The notes under the pieces were generated by a model. It was not told the origin of the DNA and did not search any database. It saw only the letters and a list, made by a program, of their open reading frames with translations. Shown piece after piece: positions 43,186 to 53,099 of a DNA stretch of 64,000 nt. This DNA is from Neoceratodus forsteri (lineage: Eukaryota > Chordata > Ceratodontiformes > Ceratodontidae): assembly GCA_016271365.2 (NCBI GenBank), contig CM057456.1:169108501-169172500 (forward strand). The letters are read 5' to 3'. A program made the translations under genes and the position numbers. Numbering within the stretch: position 1 is the first letter of the stretch; every line of letters starts with the position of its first letter.

Positions 43186-46100
43186 ATGACTGGTGGTTTA
43201 GTCTGCTCCTTCAATGTTCATAGTTTGTTAAATTATGAAAAACGAAGGGTTGTGTTTCAATTTTTACATGATAAAGCCATAGATGTTTGTTTAATTCAGG
43301 AAACCTGGATGCATGTTGCAGATCAGATTCATTCTTTTAAGAGGGAATGGGTCTGGGGTCCATCCTATTGGTCTTTCGGCCAGAATGTGGCTGATGGATT
43401 GGGATCCTTTTTCATTCTTTCAATTTCTCTCCATAAATTATATGATTTGATACCAGGAGAGCTTTGATTTTAGATGGTCTATGGAATAATATGGACTGTC
43501 GTTTTATTTCAGTTTATACTGCCCAAATAAAAGCAGAAGAGTAAATCTCATAAGAGCAATCCAACCTTTTTAGTTACACTATAAAATATTTCTGTGTGGT
43601 GATTTTAATTGTCCCTTGGTTATAGGGGACAAGCGAAAAAAAGGAGATACAAAAAAAATATATTGTGATTCCCATGCATTATCTCAGATGATTTCTTCGG
43701 CTGGGTTATTCAATTGTCATTTACTAAATACTAAAGGCCCTAAGTTTACTTATACATGGAACAATTATTCCTCGACCATTGATTATATCTTCATATCAGC
43801 AAATGTTCTTAAAGGTTCTTTAACTATGATTCTAGTTACTTTTTCAGACCATTTGTTATTGTTATTTTCTATGCATCATTTTGTTCCAAAATCTACTCTT
43901 TATGGCAGATGGAAGCTTAATGACTCTATGTTAAATGATCCAGTGGTTATTCAGGAGGTAACAGTTTTGTTTCATGCTAGGTTGTCGGTTGAATGTCTAT
44001 ATACTGATAAAGGTGAATGGTGGATGGACACCAAAGCTGACATAAAAAGTGGTTTTCTAAATATGGAAAAAAAAGAGGAAATGCCTACTTTCTGCACTAT
44101 TTATCCCTTAGGCAACAGTTGCATAAATTAATTACTTTATCAAATTCATCCAATTATGATTACTCTAGTCAGATTTCCACAGTAAAGGATGCCATGAAAG
44201 TTTTTGAATCTACCAGAGCAAGATCAATTCAGTCTCTTCTGAATCACAGCACAACATCCTCGTCTATAGGTGATCCCTATGAAGCCTGTAAAGATTTAAA
44301 ACATACAGGCTCTTTGGAGTCTCTAACTACCCCAGATGGCAGAACAGTTACTTCTTTAGTAGACATAGAGGCTGAAATTTGGAGACATTATGGCTCTCTT
44401 GAATCAGTCAGTAATATTTTATCCTCCGACATAGATAAGTTTTTAAGGTCAATGGAGATCCCGATTTTCCCAATAGAAGTACAAAATTTACAATCTCCAA
44501 TCACTAAAATAGAAATTACACAAGCTATTAAAACATTACAGCTTCATCCTGCTCCAGGTTTGGATGGTATCCCTCACTCTTTCTATAAACAATTTATTTT
44601 ACAATTGGTAGACTGTTTATTTATTACTTACAATTATTGGTTTACTAATAACATTATACATTCGAGTTTTCTGAGGACTTCTATTTTATCTTTATAAAAG
44701 GGACTGTACTCAAATAAATAATTGAGACCTATAGTTTTGATGAACACAAATTATAAAATATTGGCACATATGTTAAATACTCGCTTAAAAGCGTATGCCA
44801 CCAGGGTGCTATCTCCAGTTCAGTATTGCGGTTTACCTAATAAAAATATTCAACAAGCCTTAGGGACCATAAGAGATATCATTTTCATTGTAATATTTCA
44901 GAGTGTCCAGTTGTGTGGTAACAGTAGATCAGGAAAAAGCTTTTGATAGAGTTTACATAAATATTTGTTTGCAGTATTAAAGGGTAAAAATTCCATCACT
45001 TTTTATATCTCAATTACAGTTATTATATTCTTTTTACAGTCCGACCTCTTTTAAAGGTGTGTGGGACAAAATTCTGATACACTCTGAGTCCGACAAGGAT
45101 GCTCTTTGAGCCCTTTGCTGTATAGTTTTTCCATTGATCCTTTACTCCATTTGGCTGTAGCATCTCGAAATGGACTGGAATTACTGGCTCGCATCCCTCA
45201 TGCCTTATGCATTCAAGCTTATGCTGATGATATCTGTGCTTTTTTCAGATCCTGGCAAATTAATCTTTTTACAAGAAATTGCACTTTATCAGAAGGTTTT
45301 GATTGCCAAATTGAATATGGGGAAGAGTAAAGGTCTTTTATTAGCCTAATGTCCATCCTGATTCCATCTAGTATGGACTGTCTATGTCTTCCTCCTTTAG
45401 AAATATTGGGGATCACTTTTGGACCACATAATTTACCTGAACAAAATTGGGAAAAAGCTATTATCAAAGCAGAACAGAAGGTGAACAGATGGAGACTGTG
45501 GAAATATTCCAAAATTAAGCGAATTGCTATATTAAAAAAGTTTATTTTACCATTATTACAGTATGTAGCAGTATTATATCCATTACCCATCAAATTGGAA
45601 ACAAGGATCTATAGGCTATGCTTTCAAATGTTATGGGGCTCAAAATTAAATCCCGTTAAATGCAATTATACCTATTTGGATCTCAAAAAGGGGGGTCTGA
45701 ACATGATAGAACCGGTTGTTTTCCTCCATGCTTTGTTTTTTAAGCATTCGGTTGGCACTATACTACACACAAGGACAATATTTCAAAGGCTTGGATGACA
45801 AAGGCCTAGCTGTATATTTTTAAGTCATGGCTACAAATAGCACAAAAAATACACCCGTCTGAATATTCCCCTATATTTTGCCAGCTGCTCAAAAATTATA
45901 TAAATGGGGTATCATGAAAATGGTCCCATCACTCTTTCCACAAAATCTCTATATCAAGATATCATTGATAGAAATTATCCTAAGGAACCCTGTTTTAAGA
46001 ATTGTCCCTCAGCAGATAACCATTACATTCTCCACCAGTTAACACTTTCAAGAATTCCTCAGAAAATGTGGGAGAACTTGTGGCTTACAGTCTATGGGAG

Positions 46101-46546
46101 GTTGAATATAAGGGGTAACGCTAAACATAACAGCATTACAGAACGAAACTGTCCCTATATGGAATGTATAGTGCAGATGGAAACTATGGAGCATTCTTAT
46201 TACACTGTTCTTATACAGTTGCTTTATGAAATTATTTAGCAATCAAATGGAAATTAAATTGGCTCCGTTTTCTGACATATGATATACTGGTGGTGGGAAA
46301 TATGGACCAGGATTATCTCAGTTCCATCCAGACTCTTTAATAATGTTTTTCTGCTGCCTTAGATTTTATCTGTGGCAGGCTTATTGCCAATGGGTGCTAC
46401 ATCAGAATAGAATGTCTTTTGAATGTTTGAGCATATTAGTTTGTAAAGAACTTCAAGATATTTATAAATCAGATTGCTTAAAACACTCTGCATGTCAGGT
46501 GCTACAATGGTGGAAGGGTTTCCCTTTTTTTATTAAATATAAATAA
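43186..46546 (+). pseudogene. LINE ORF2: endonuclease / reverse transcriptase, broken
   Basis: AP endonuclease: SFNVHSLLNYEKRR, DVCLIQETWMH (43186-43467), then FTYTWNNYSSTIDYIF and FSDHLLLL with the catalytic SDH (43740-43860). RT: LQLHPAPGLDGIPHSFYKQF (44540), RPIVLMNTNYKILAHMLN (44725), VDQEKAFDRV (44925), and AYADDICAFF (45225), so the YADD site is intact. C-terminal domain: PLEILGITFGP, KKGGLNMIEPVVFLHAL, RIPQKMWENLW and NCPYMECIVQMETMEHSYY (46150), an L1/Tx1-type Cys/His end. The frame is broken at least six times (43467, 43570, 44131, 44697, 44946, 45330 and later). Confidence 0.88.
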
Positions 46547-46901
46547 GAGATTATTTGCATAATTTGATCTGAATTTGTTTTGAGCTTTGTAAATTTCTTT
46601 TTCTGTTTTTTTCCCTTTTGATAAACATGTATCATTGTTGATTTGGATTATCTTTGATGTGTTTCTGATGTATTTCAATAACAAATCTCCCCTGCTCTTT
46701 TCGATAAGTGCCATGGGATCTTTAGCATCCACCTGAACTACCACCAATCCAGGCAGATGGGACCTCATTTAATGTCTCATCCGAAAGATGGCACCTCAGA
46801 AGTGCACCACCCCTCTCATGCTGCACTACAGTGTCAGTACTGGGATATTAACCCAAGTGCCAGATGTGGGAACTGAACCCACAGCCCTCTGATCTCCCGG
46901 C

Positions 46902-46933
<32 letters not shown>

Positions 46934-46943
46934 TGACACTGCC

Positions 46944-47255
46944 AATATGTATACCCTTGATGAAAGGAGGGACAGGGGGGACATGATAGAAACTTTTAAG
47001 TACCTCAAGGGAATCAACAAAGTCCAGGAGTGTAGCATCTTTCAGAAAAAGAGATGTGTAAGAACAAGGGGGCATTATTTAAAGTTAGAGGGAGGACGGC
47101 TCAGGGGTAATGTGAGGAAATTCTTTTTCACGGAGAGAATGGTGGACGCATGGAACCACCTTCCTGGAGAGGTTGTGGGGTCTAAAACAGTGGGGGAATT
47201 CAAACATGCATGGGACAGATATAAGGCAATTATAGTGGGGGGTTGCAGGAAGTAG
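46944..47255 (+). pseudogene. CR1 ORF2, C-terminal part resumed after the insertion
   Basis: MYTLDERRDRGDMIETFKYL joins in sense to LRELN at 40092, on the other side of the SINE and LINE. Then RTRGHYLKLEGGRLRGNV, FFFTERMVDAWNHLPGEVVG and the stop at 47253. This is the usual CR1 ORF2 C terminus with no lesions of its own. Confidence 0.9.
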
Positions 47256-47621
47256 GCTGTTGGTTAACTAGAATCTGCAGCTTATCCAATAGGTAGGGAA
47301 ATGGGCAGACTGGGTGGGCCAAGTGGTCCTTATCAGCCGTCAAAGTCTATGTTTCTAGGTCTATGTTTCTACATCACTAGTATGCCCTCGCCTCCAAAAC
47401 AGAGGTAGCTGTGTACAATGTAACACATATATGTCAAATAATGGTGTAAAAAGTATTGTCTGTAGTCCCTGTTACAGTTGACAATAAGTAATATATGGCT
47501 GTATGCTGTGTGTTTGCAATGCTAGTTTACGCTACCATGAGCTAAGGTACCTGTGCACAACCTAACACACACAGGTTAAATAATGGTTTGAAAAGTACTG
47601 TCTGTAGTCACTGTATGCCTG

Positions 47622-48493
47622 CAATCAATCAGTTTCAATCAATCAATCAGTTTTATTTGTAAAAAGGAGCCTTTCCAAAACCAAGGCACCTGTACAATAA
47701 AATACATAAAATAGAATAAATTATTATAAACAAACATATAAATTCCAACAGAAAACAGTATAAAACCACATAACAAATCAAATAACCACATCAATCAACA
47801 AGCGCCAGGTTAAAAAGGTAAGTTTTTAAAGCAGTTTTAAAACTCGGGACGGTTAGGCAATCTCGTACCCGATGAGTTAGAGAGTTCCACAGGGACAGAG
47901 TGACAAAACTAAATGCCCTTGCTCCCGCTGTCTGTAAACGTACCCTGAGAACCTCTAGCAATCCCTCGTCGGTGGATCGGAGAGGACAGGGGGGACAGTA
48001 GGGACAAAGGAGATCTTTCAGATAATTCGGTCCCTGGTCATTTAGGGCCTTATAGGTTAACAACGCAACCTTAAAGGTGATCTGCCAGTTAATCGGCAGC
48101 CAGTGCAAACCGCGGAGCATATGCGTTACATGACTGGCTCTTGAAACACCAGTCAATAGCCTGGCAGCTGCGTTCTTCACCAGCTGCAAGTGGTGGATAT
48201 CAACCCCCGACAGCCCTAGGTAAAGGGCATTGCAGTAGTCAAGGTGGGATATAACGAAGGCGTGAACCAACATTGGAAGATCATCGGGAGGAACCAGAGG
48301 TTTCACCTGGGCAATATTTCTCAGGTGGTAAAAAGAGGTTTTAACAACTGCTGACACCTGTGATTTCAGGTCATAACACCCAGGTTCCACACCTGGTCTG
48401 AGGTAGCTAGCTGGACACCTCCAAACCACAAGCCCGAAGGTGAACCTGCCAACACACCCACCTCATGACGACCCAGGTTCACAACCAACACCT
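47622..48493 (-). mobile_element. L2 LINE, 3' fragment (minus strand) in the satellite
   Basis: The 3' end (left) is a run of TGATTGAT units on the minus strand, the tail type usual for L2. Sequence left (CTGTAGTCACTGTATGCCTG) and right (ATGGCTGCATGCTGTGCACC) is satellite. 5'-truncated at about 48493. The coding part is described separately. Confidence 0.88.
47791..48480 (-). pseudogene. L2 ORF2 C-terminal domain
   Basis: The frame 48429-47791 reads SQVSAVVKTSFYHLRNIAQV, SHLDYCNALYLGLSG, HHLQLVKNAAARLLTG, LRGLHWLPINWQITFKVALL, TYKALNDQGPNYLKDLL and WNSLTHRVRDC, the standard L2 ORF2 C terminus after the RT. Upstream, LATSDQVWNLGVM lies in another frame, so at least one frameshift exists. About 215 of the usual ~1,000 residues remain. 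Confidence 0.92.
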
Positions 48494-50052
48494 CAATGTA
48501 CAGTAGATGGCTGCATGCTGTGCACCTCCCAGACTAGTATGCCCCCACCGCCAAAGGACAGGTACTTGTAGACAACGTAACCCACAAAGGCCAACTAATG
48601 GTGTTAATAGTACCATCTGTAGTCACTGTCACAGCTGAGAATGACTAATACACAGCTGTATGGTGTGCGCCTCCAACCCTTGTATACCACATCCTGAGCT
48701 AAGGTACCTGTACATAAGCTAACACACACAGGCCAAATAGTGGTGTAAACAGTACTGTCTGTAGTCCCTTTTATGCATGACAATGATCAGTGCATGGTTG
48801 CATACTGTGTGCTTGAAATCTGAGTATGTTCCAAACCCAAAAACAGGTACCTGTACAGAACATAAGTCACAGACGCAAAGTAATGGTGTTAAATTTAACA
48901 TCTGATGTATCTGTCAGACATAATATACTGTACTCCATGGCAACATGGTGTGTGCCTTTAAGCCTAGTATGGTCCCTCTCCCTCCTCTCTGCCTGCCAAA
49001 AGCTAAGGTACCGGTACACAAGCTAACTGAGACAGGATAAATAAAGGTGTGAAAGTACCGTCTGTAGTCCCTGTCATGCCTGGCAATGACTACTAGAATG
49101 ATGCATGCTGTTCTCCTCCAAACCTAGTATGACTGCCCCCCCAGCTAAGGTACTTGTACACAATGTTATTCAAAGAAGCCAAAGAATGGTTTGAAAATTA
49201 CTGTTTGTAGTCAGTGTGATGCCTCACAACCACCAATACATGGTTGCATGCGGTGTGTGTTGAACCGTACTATACCCCAACATGCAAAACACAGGTACCT
49301 ATACACAACATAACCCAGAAAGACAAAATAATGTTGCTAAATTTACCATCTGTAGTCACTGTCATACATAACAGCAAGTAGTTCATGGCTACATATGGTG
49401 CATCTTTAAGAGTAATATGTCCCTCCCCCCAAGCTAAGGTACCTGTATACAACGTAACCGAGAGATGTCAAATGATGGTGTGAAGCCTACTGTCTGTAGT
49501 TCCTGTCAGAACTGAGAATGACTAATACATGGCTGCATGCTGTGTACCTCAAATGCTAGTATGCTCCCCCCAAATATACAGCTAAGGTAGCTGTACACAA
49601 CTTAAGCCAGAGAAGCCAAATAATGGTGTAAAAAGTATCGTCTGTAGTCACTGTCATGCCTGAGAATCAGCAACATGGGTGCATGATGTGCTTGTCCTTG
49701 TATCCCCCCCAAAAGCTAAGGCACCTGTACACAATGTAACCCAGAGAGCTTAAATAATGGTGTGAAAAGTACTGTCTGTAGTGGCTGTCACGTCTTACAA
49801 TGATCAATACATGGCTACATGCTGTCTGCTTCCAACCTTAGTATTTCCCCACTCCCAAAGCACTGGTAGCTGCATACAAGCTACCCATAAAGGGCAACTA
49901 ACCAGGTTACACCTAATATGCTAAGCTGAATCCTTTTTTATCAGGAATCTGTAATATTACACTAGCACAGTTACACAGTACCTCTTGTTCAATGTTTGTA
50001 TCTAAGTGAAATATGATTGTGTGTGTTTTTCTATTTTTTGACAAATGAAGGT

Positions 50053-50068
50053 GGCTCTTAAAAGAGCC
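50053..50068 (-). terminator. Histone-type 3' stem-loop
   Basis: On the minus strand GGCTCTTTTAAGAGCC has a 6-bp stem (GGCTCT/AGAGCC) and loop TTTA, preceded by AAAA and followed by ACC, the consensus of replication-dependent histone mRNA 3' ends. A purine-rich stretch (AAAAAATAGAAAAA) starts about 14 bases further, where a histone downstream element would be. It lies 37 bases past the stop of the SGNH frame. Confidence 0.65.
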
Positions 50069-50105
50069 TTTTCATGTTGAGGTGTTGACACAGACACTCT
50101 TCTCT

Positions 50106-50660
50106 TTAGATGACAGCATGGATAGCATCTCAGAGGTCTCCCAAAAAGAGGCAATTGCCTGTGCCTGAGAAGTGGATGCCATCTCTTAGATAGAGCAAAT
50201 CTTTAAAATACTTAATTTCAAGATGATGGACTGCCCACATTCCCAGATCACGTAGAAATGCAGAGATGTGTATGTTAACCTTTTTCCTTGCTCTGTCAAG
50301 TAGATACATATGTTGATCTGCTCACCAGCCCATCCACTCAGTAGTATCTGAATATATGATTTTACAGGCAGGTAACATCTCTAAGTGAAGCAAGGTCCAA
50401 TTTGGCTTCACTAACTAAATCAACCCACCTTTTGTTGCCCAAATCATTTCCTCCAAGATAGATTAGCATTATGTCTGGCACCGAGTGGCTGCTCAAGAGG
50501 TGCTGCATAATAGGTATGAGCTGCTCCCACCTCATGCCTCCTTGCCAAACCAATAAACCTTACAGTTTGGCATGTTTAAGTCACTGCCAAAGTAACTTCT
50601 GCTGGCATATTGATCACCATGATGAATTAAACTGCTGCCAACTATCCATGCTGTGATTCT
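50106..50660 (-). pseudogene. SGNH/GDSL hydrolase-like protein, broken
   Basis: Minus strand pieces: block I IVGSSLIHHGDQYASRS (about 50645), MRWEQLIPIMQHLLSSHS and block III DIMLIYLGGNDLGNKRW (50553-50362), then in another frame IIYSDTTEWMGW, stop, DRARKKVNIHISAFLRDLGM and block V RDGIHFSGTGN (50185), ending AIHAVI and TAA at 50106. GSS, GGND and DGIH are the SGNH catalytic blocks. The layout resembles SGNH domains that accompany repetitive elements in amphibian and fish genomes (from general knowledge, not checked). Lesions: a shift at about 50553, a shift at about 50362, TGAs near 50325 and 50137. No histone reading frame is nearby. Confidence 0.72.
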
Positions 50661-50860
50661 GGTCCTCTCTGCCATTATATTACTTTCTTTAAAAAAAAGT
50701 TACAGAGCTATTAAATAAGACAGTGTGAGTCTGTTGATGGCTAGTTGCATCTGAAGAGTTCTGTCATTGTTTCCCTCTAAATTTAGTTTTCTGCCTCAGA
50801 CATGCAGCAACAGTGTTCAACTGAATACTTACTGGCTACTGTATACAACATACTACAAAC
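50114..50860. other. Region between satellite end and Harbinger
   Basis: Besides the SGNH relic I see no other gene up to the Harbinger target site. The unit that carried the SGNH frame has no recognised ends, so its extent within about 49900-50860 is unknown. Confidence 0.4.
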
Positions 50861-50863
50861 AGT

Positions 50864-51075
50864 GGCCCGGATATTCAAAAGGGTTGCACCATGCGCAACA
50901 GGGTTGCGCATGCGCAAGTCCAAAAATGCGCCATTTTGCGATATTCAGAAGGAGGCAGTTGCGCCACCGAAAACATGCTGAGCAACAGCGCAATGAAAAT
51001 GAAGGAATGCGCAACCGAAGGGGGTGGATCCATGCATAAAGAGAGCAATGCGATATTCAAAGACTTGCGCGATGC
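50864..51075. repeat. Harbinger left TIR and subterminal motif array
   Basis: GATATTCAAA (50870), GATATTCAGA (50940) and GATATTCAAA (51052) alternate with TTGCGC or GCGCAA hexamers (50897-50916, 50954, 51010, 51066). The right end has TTTGAATATC at 58269 and 58346 with TTGCGC near 58190-58250. These are likely binding sites of the element's own Myb/SANT proteins or transposase. Confidence 0.7.
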
Positions 51076-51267
51076 GCAATAATGGCACAGCCGGAAATTG
51101 TGCACTAGTGGAAATGAGCCAAAATAAAAAGGCTCAAGGAAGCGGCGCAAGAACACTACAAGGCTGCCAAGTGGGGGAGACAGAGAGAGAGAGAGAGACA
51201 GACAGACAGAAACAGGCTAGGGCAGGCAAGGCAAGCGTGGGCCATAGGCTGTAGAGGCCAGCGGGGG

Positions 51268-52614
51268 GTGCCCGGTGCAGTGAAAGTAGCAGTGAGGACA
51301 GCGGGGATAACACAGCAACACCAGCCGGGGGGGGCAGAAGCCAGGGAGATGGACAGTGGCAGCTTCCACATGGAAACTGTAATGAGGGGTGAGAATGCAT
51401 GCTGCAGGGGCGTGGCTGTGGAAAAGGGCCCGTCGGCCGAGTATGCCCCAACAGAGCTATACCCGTACCTGCATCAGCTTTGAGCTGTACACAGATGTAG
51501 AGATCGTGGGCGGTACCGCCTGAACAGGGCAATATTGAGACGGCTCTGTGAGCTGTGCAGTGATGTGATGCAGGCACCCTCACGACGGAGTCACGCTCTG
51601 TCGGTGGAGACCAAGGTGACAGCTTGCATGTGCCTGCTCACCACGGGCACCCTGCAGAGGCTGACAGGGGACACCACAGGCATCACACAGTTGGCCACGT
51701 CATGCATCCTCACCCAATTCCTCAGCACACTGCTGCCACATGCTGCGGAGTACATCCATTTCCCCAGCACCGTGGCAGAGCGTGCAGCAAACATGCAGGA
51801 GTTCCACAGGGTAGCATATATGCCTGGCATGCTAGGGGTCATAGACTGCACCCATGTGGCCATTCGCACACCACCTGGCCCCGATGGGGTTGCATATAGG
51901 AACAGAAAGGGCTTCTCCAGTGTCAACTGCCAGGTGGTGTGTGATGCCACTGGGCACATAATCAATGTCTGTGCCACACATCCTGGCAGAGCACATGATG
52001 CCTTCATATGGTATCAGTCCACACTGTGCCATCAATTCGAGAGTGGGGACATCCCCACAGGACATCTAGTGGGTGAGTACACATGTATGGAATGCAAACT
52101 CGGGGCAAGGGTGGGAATGCCACAGGTGCCATGGTAGTGGCACACAGGGATATGGGCAATATGGACCTGAACATGAGACTGATCTCCACTATCTCCACAA
52201 AGGTGACAGGGATACCCACTCCGTCCCTGGCTGCTCACACCGTACTGGCACCCCATGACCCCATCGCAGCAACGCTATAATGAGGCACATGTTTCCACAT
52301 GCAACATCATAGAGTGGGTGTTTGGGATGCTCAAGGCACGCTTCCGATGCCTAGTCACCTCCGGCGGTGCCCTACAGTACAGCCCCCAAAAGGCCTGTGG
52401 GATATTCCTGGCCTGTTGCATCCTGCACAACATGGCCAAAGACTATGGGATAGCCGTACAGGTTGAAGAGGGGGACAGCGATGGGGACGTCAGTGTCGCT
52501 GGTGTTGATGGTGATGAGCAGCCCCCCCTAGGACGGCGGGACCCCCGACTGATCCGGCAGACCCAGCTGCACCGGGACACCATCACAGAGGAGCACTATG
52601 CAGAACACAGGTAA
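51268..52614 (+). pseudogene. HARBI1-type DDE transposase, two exons, lightly damaged
   Basis: Exon 1 to 52072 (donor G|GTGAGT), exon 2 from 52203 (ACAAAG acceptor); phase 1 joins 1+2. Readable sequence: GRYRLNRAILRRLCELC, SHALSVETKVTACMCLL, ANMQEFHRVAYMPGMLGV, IDCTHVAIRTPPGPDG, INVCATHPGRAHDAFIW, GYPLRPWLLTPYWHP, RYNEAHVSTCNIIEWVFGML, KARFRCL. Catalytic residues are present: Asp at 51844, Asp at 52205, Glu at 52312. Two lesions: a TGA at 51481 in exon 1 (same frame on both sides) and a 1-base loss just after the second Asp, in the GDSGYP motif. Exon 2 ends in CAG|GTAAGT overlapping its TAA, so a further exon is possible. Confidence 0.93.
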
Positions 52615-53099
52615 GTCAAGGGGACATGTGCAACCAACACTGTCCATGCGCAAACCACAGGCACACAGGGTAACACACCAGGGGTGCATGATGGCCAGGG
52701 GAGTGGAAGGGTCCAGGCATACAAACACACCATCAGAGAGGGGTGAGCACTCATATGGACACACACACACCAGGCACAGAGCGTACATGGGCACATGCAC
52801 AGCACAGCAGAACCAACATTGCTAACACACAGCACCACCAACCACTCCCACCACCTGTACTGTCCAAGTACGTGTGTCAGATGCTGGGCACCCTTGCACC
52901 TTGGTGTACAGTACAATGCAGGCATCATCGTGCACATGCACCTGTGGACAGCAGTTGGGAGGGTGTGCAGGTGGTCCGTGTGTTGGCGTGGTGAGCAGAG
53001 CACCCAGCAGTGCACTGCCCAACATGACACACATTGCACACATGGCAGCACCAGACAGGGCCTGCACTGGGAGACAGCTCAGTCATGTAGCACTGTCCC

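Larger units (their letters stand above)
40286..46682 (+). mobile_element. L1/Tx1-group LINE, full length, inside the SINE
   Basis: The SINE sequence AAATTCCCCGACTCTT (40270-40285) recurs as AAATCTCCCCTGCTCTT (46683-46699), a target duplication of about 16 bases with a few differences. The element has a very short 5' UTR holding CCAAGATGGCAGC, ORF1 (40337-43161), a 24-base gap, ORF2 (43186-46546) and a 3' end without a clear poly(A). Length is about 6.4 kb. It is degraded by stops and frameshifts though it is the youngest of the three nested elements. Confidence 0.88.
40095..46943 (-). mobile_element. tRNA-derived SINE (minus strand) inside CR1, split by a LINE
   Basis: The SINE 3' half (T-rich end at 40095, GTGCACTAGACAAATCCTG, CCAACTGACCTTGAACCAG, CACCGGGGAAATTCCCCGA) lies left of the LINE, and its 5' half (CTTTTCGATAAGTGCCATGG, ATGTCTCATCCGAAAGATGG, CTGAGCCACTGACACTGCC) right of it at 46683-46943. 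Together they match the full copy at 26738. The CR1 string AATAT flanks both ends (40090-40094, 46944-46948), a 5-bp target duplication. Confidence 0.9.
35814..47374 (+). mobile_element. CR1 LINE, near full length, split by nested SINE and LINE (copy B)
   Basis: The satellite string CACTAGT (35807-35813) is repeated after the element (47375-47381), a likely 7-bp target duplication. The order is 5' UTR (35814-36547), ORF1 (36548-37461), ORF2 (37652-40094, resumed at 46944-47255) and a 3' end GGGTGGGCCAAGTGGTCCTTA with TCTATGTTTCTA units. Without the insertion it is about 4.7 kb. The 3' tail differs from copies A and C, so it is a separate subfamily. Confidence 0.93.
34880..49900. repeat. Satellite array, period about 147 bp, split by insertions
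   Basis: Units are recognised by GCTAAGGTACCTGTACACAA followed by TGTAAC, AATGGTGTGAAAAGTACTGT, CTGTAGT(C/G)(A/C)CTGTCA, ATGACTA.TACATGGCTGCAT and GCTGTGTGCCTCCAA, CTAGTATGCCCC. Landmark starts include 34943, 35244, 35390, 35540, 35685, 47400, 47545, 48560, 48700, 48845, 49003, 49144, 49291, 49434, 49580, 49717 and 49865. Without the CR1 (35814-47374) and L2 (47622-48493) insertions about 2.6 kb remain, some 18 units. Confidence 0.88.

Noticed and set aside
50053..50068. Bacterial-type intrinsic terminator
   Set aside because: The hairpin has no following T run in the right orientation, and the sequence matches the histone 3' stem-loop instead.
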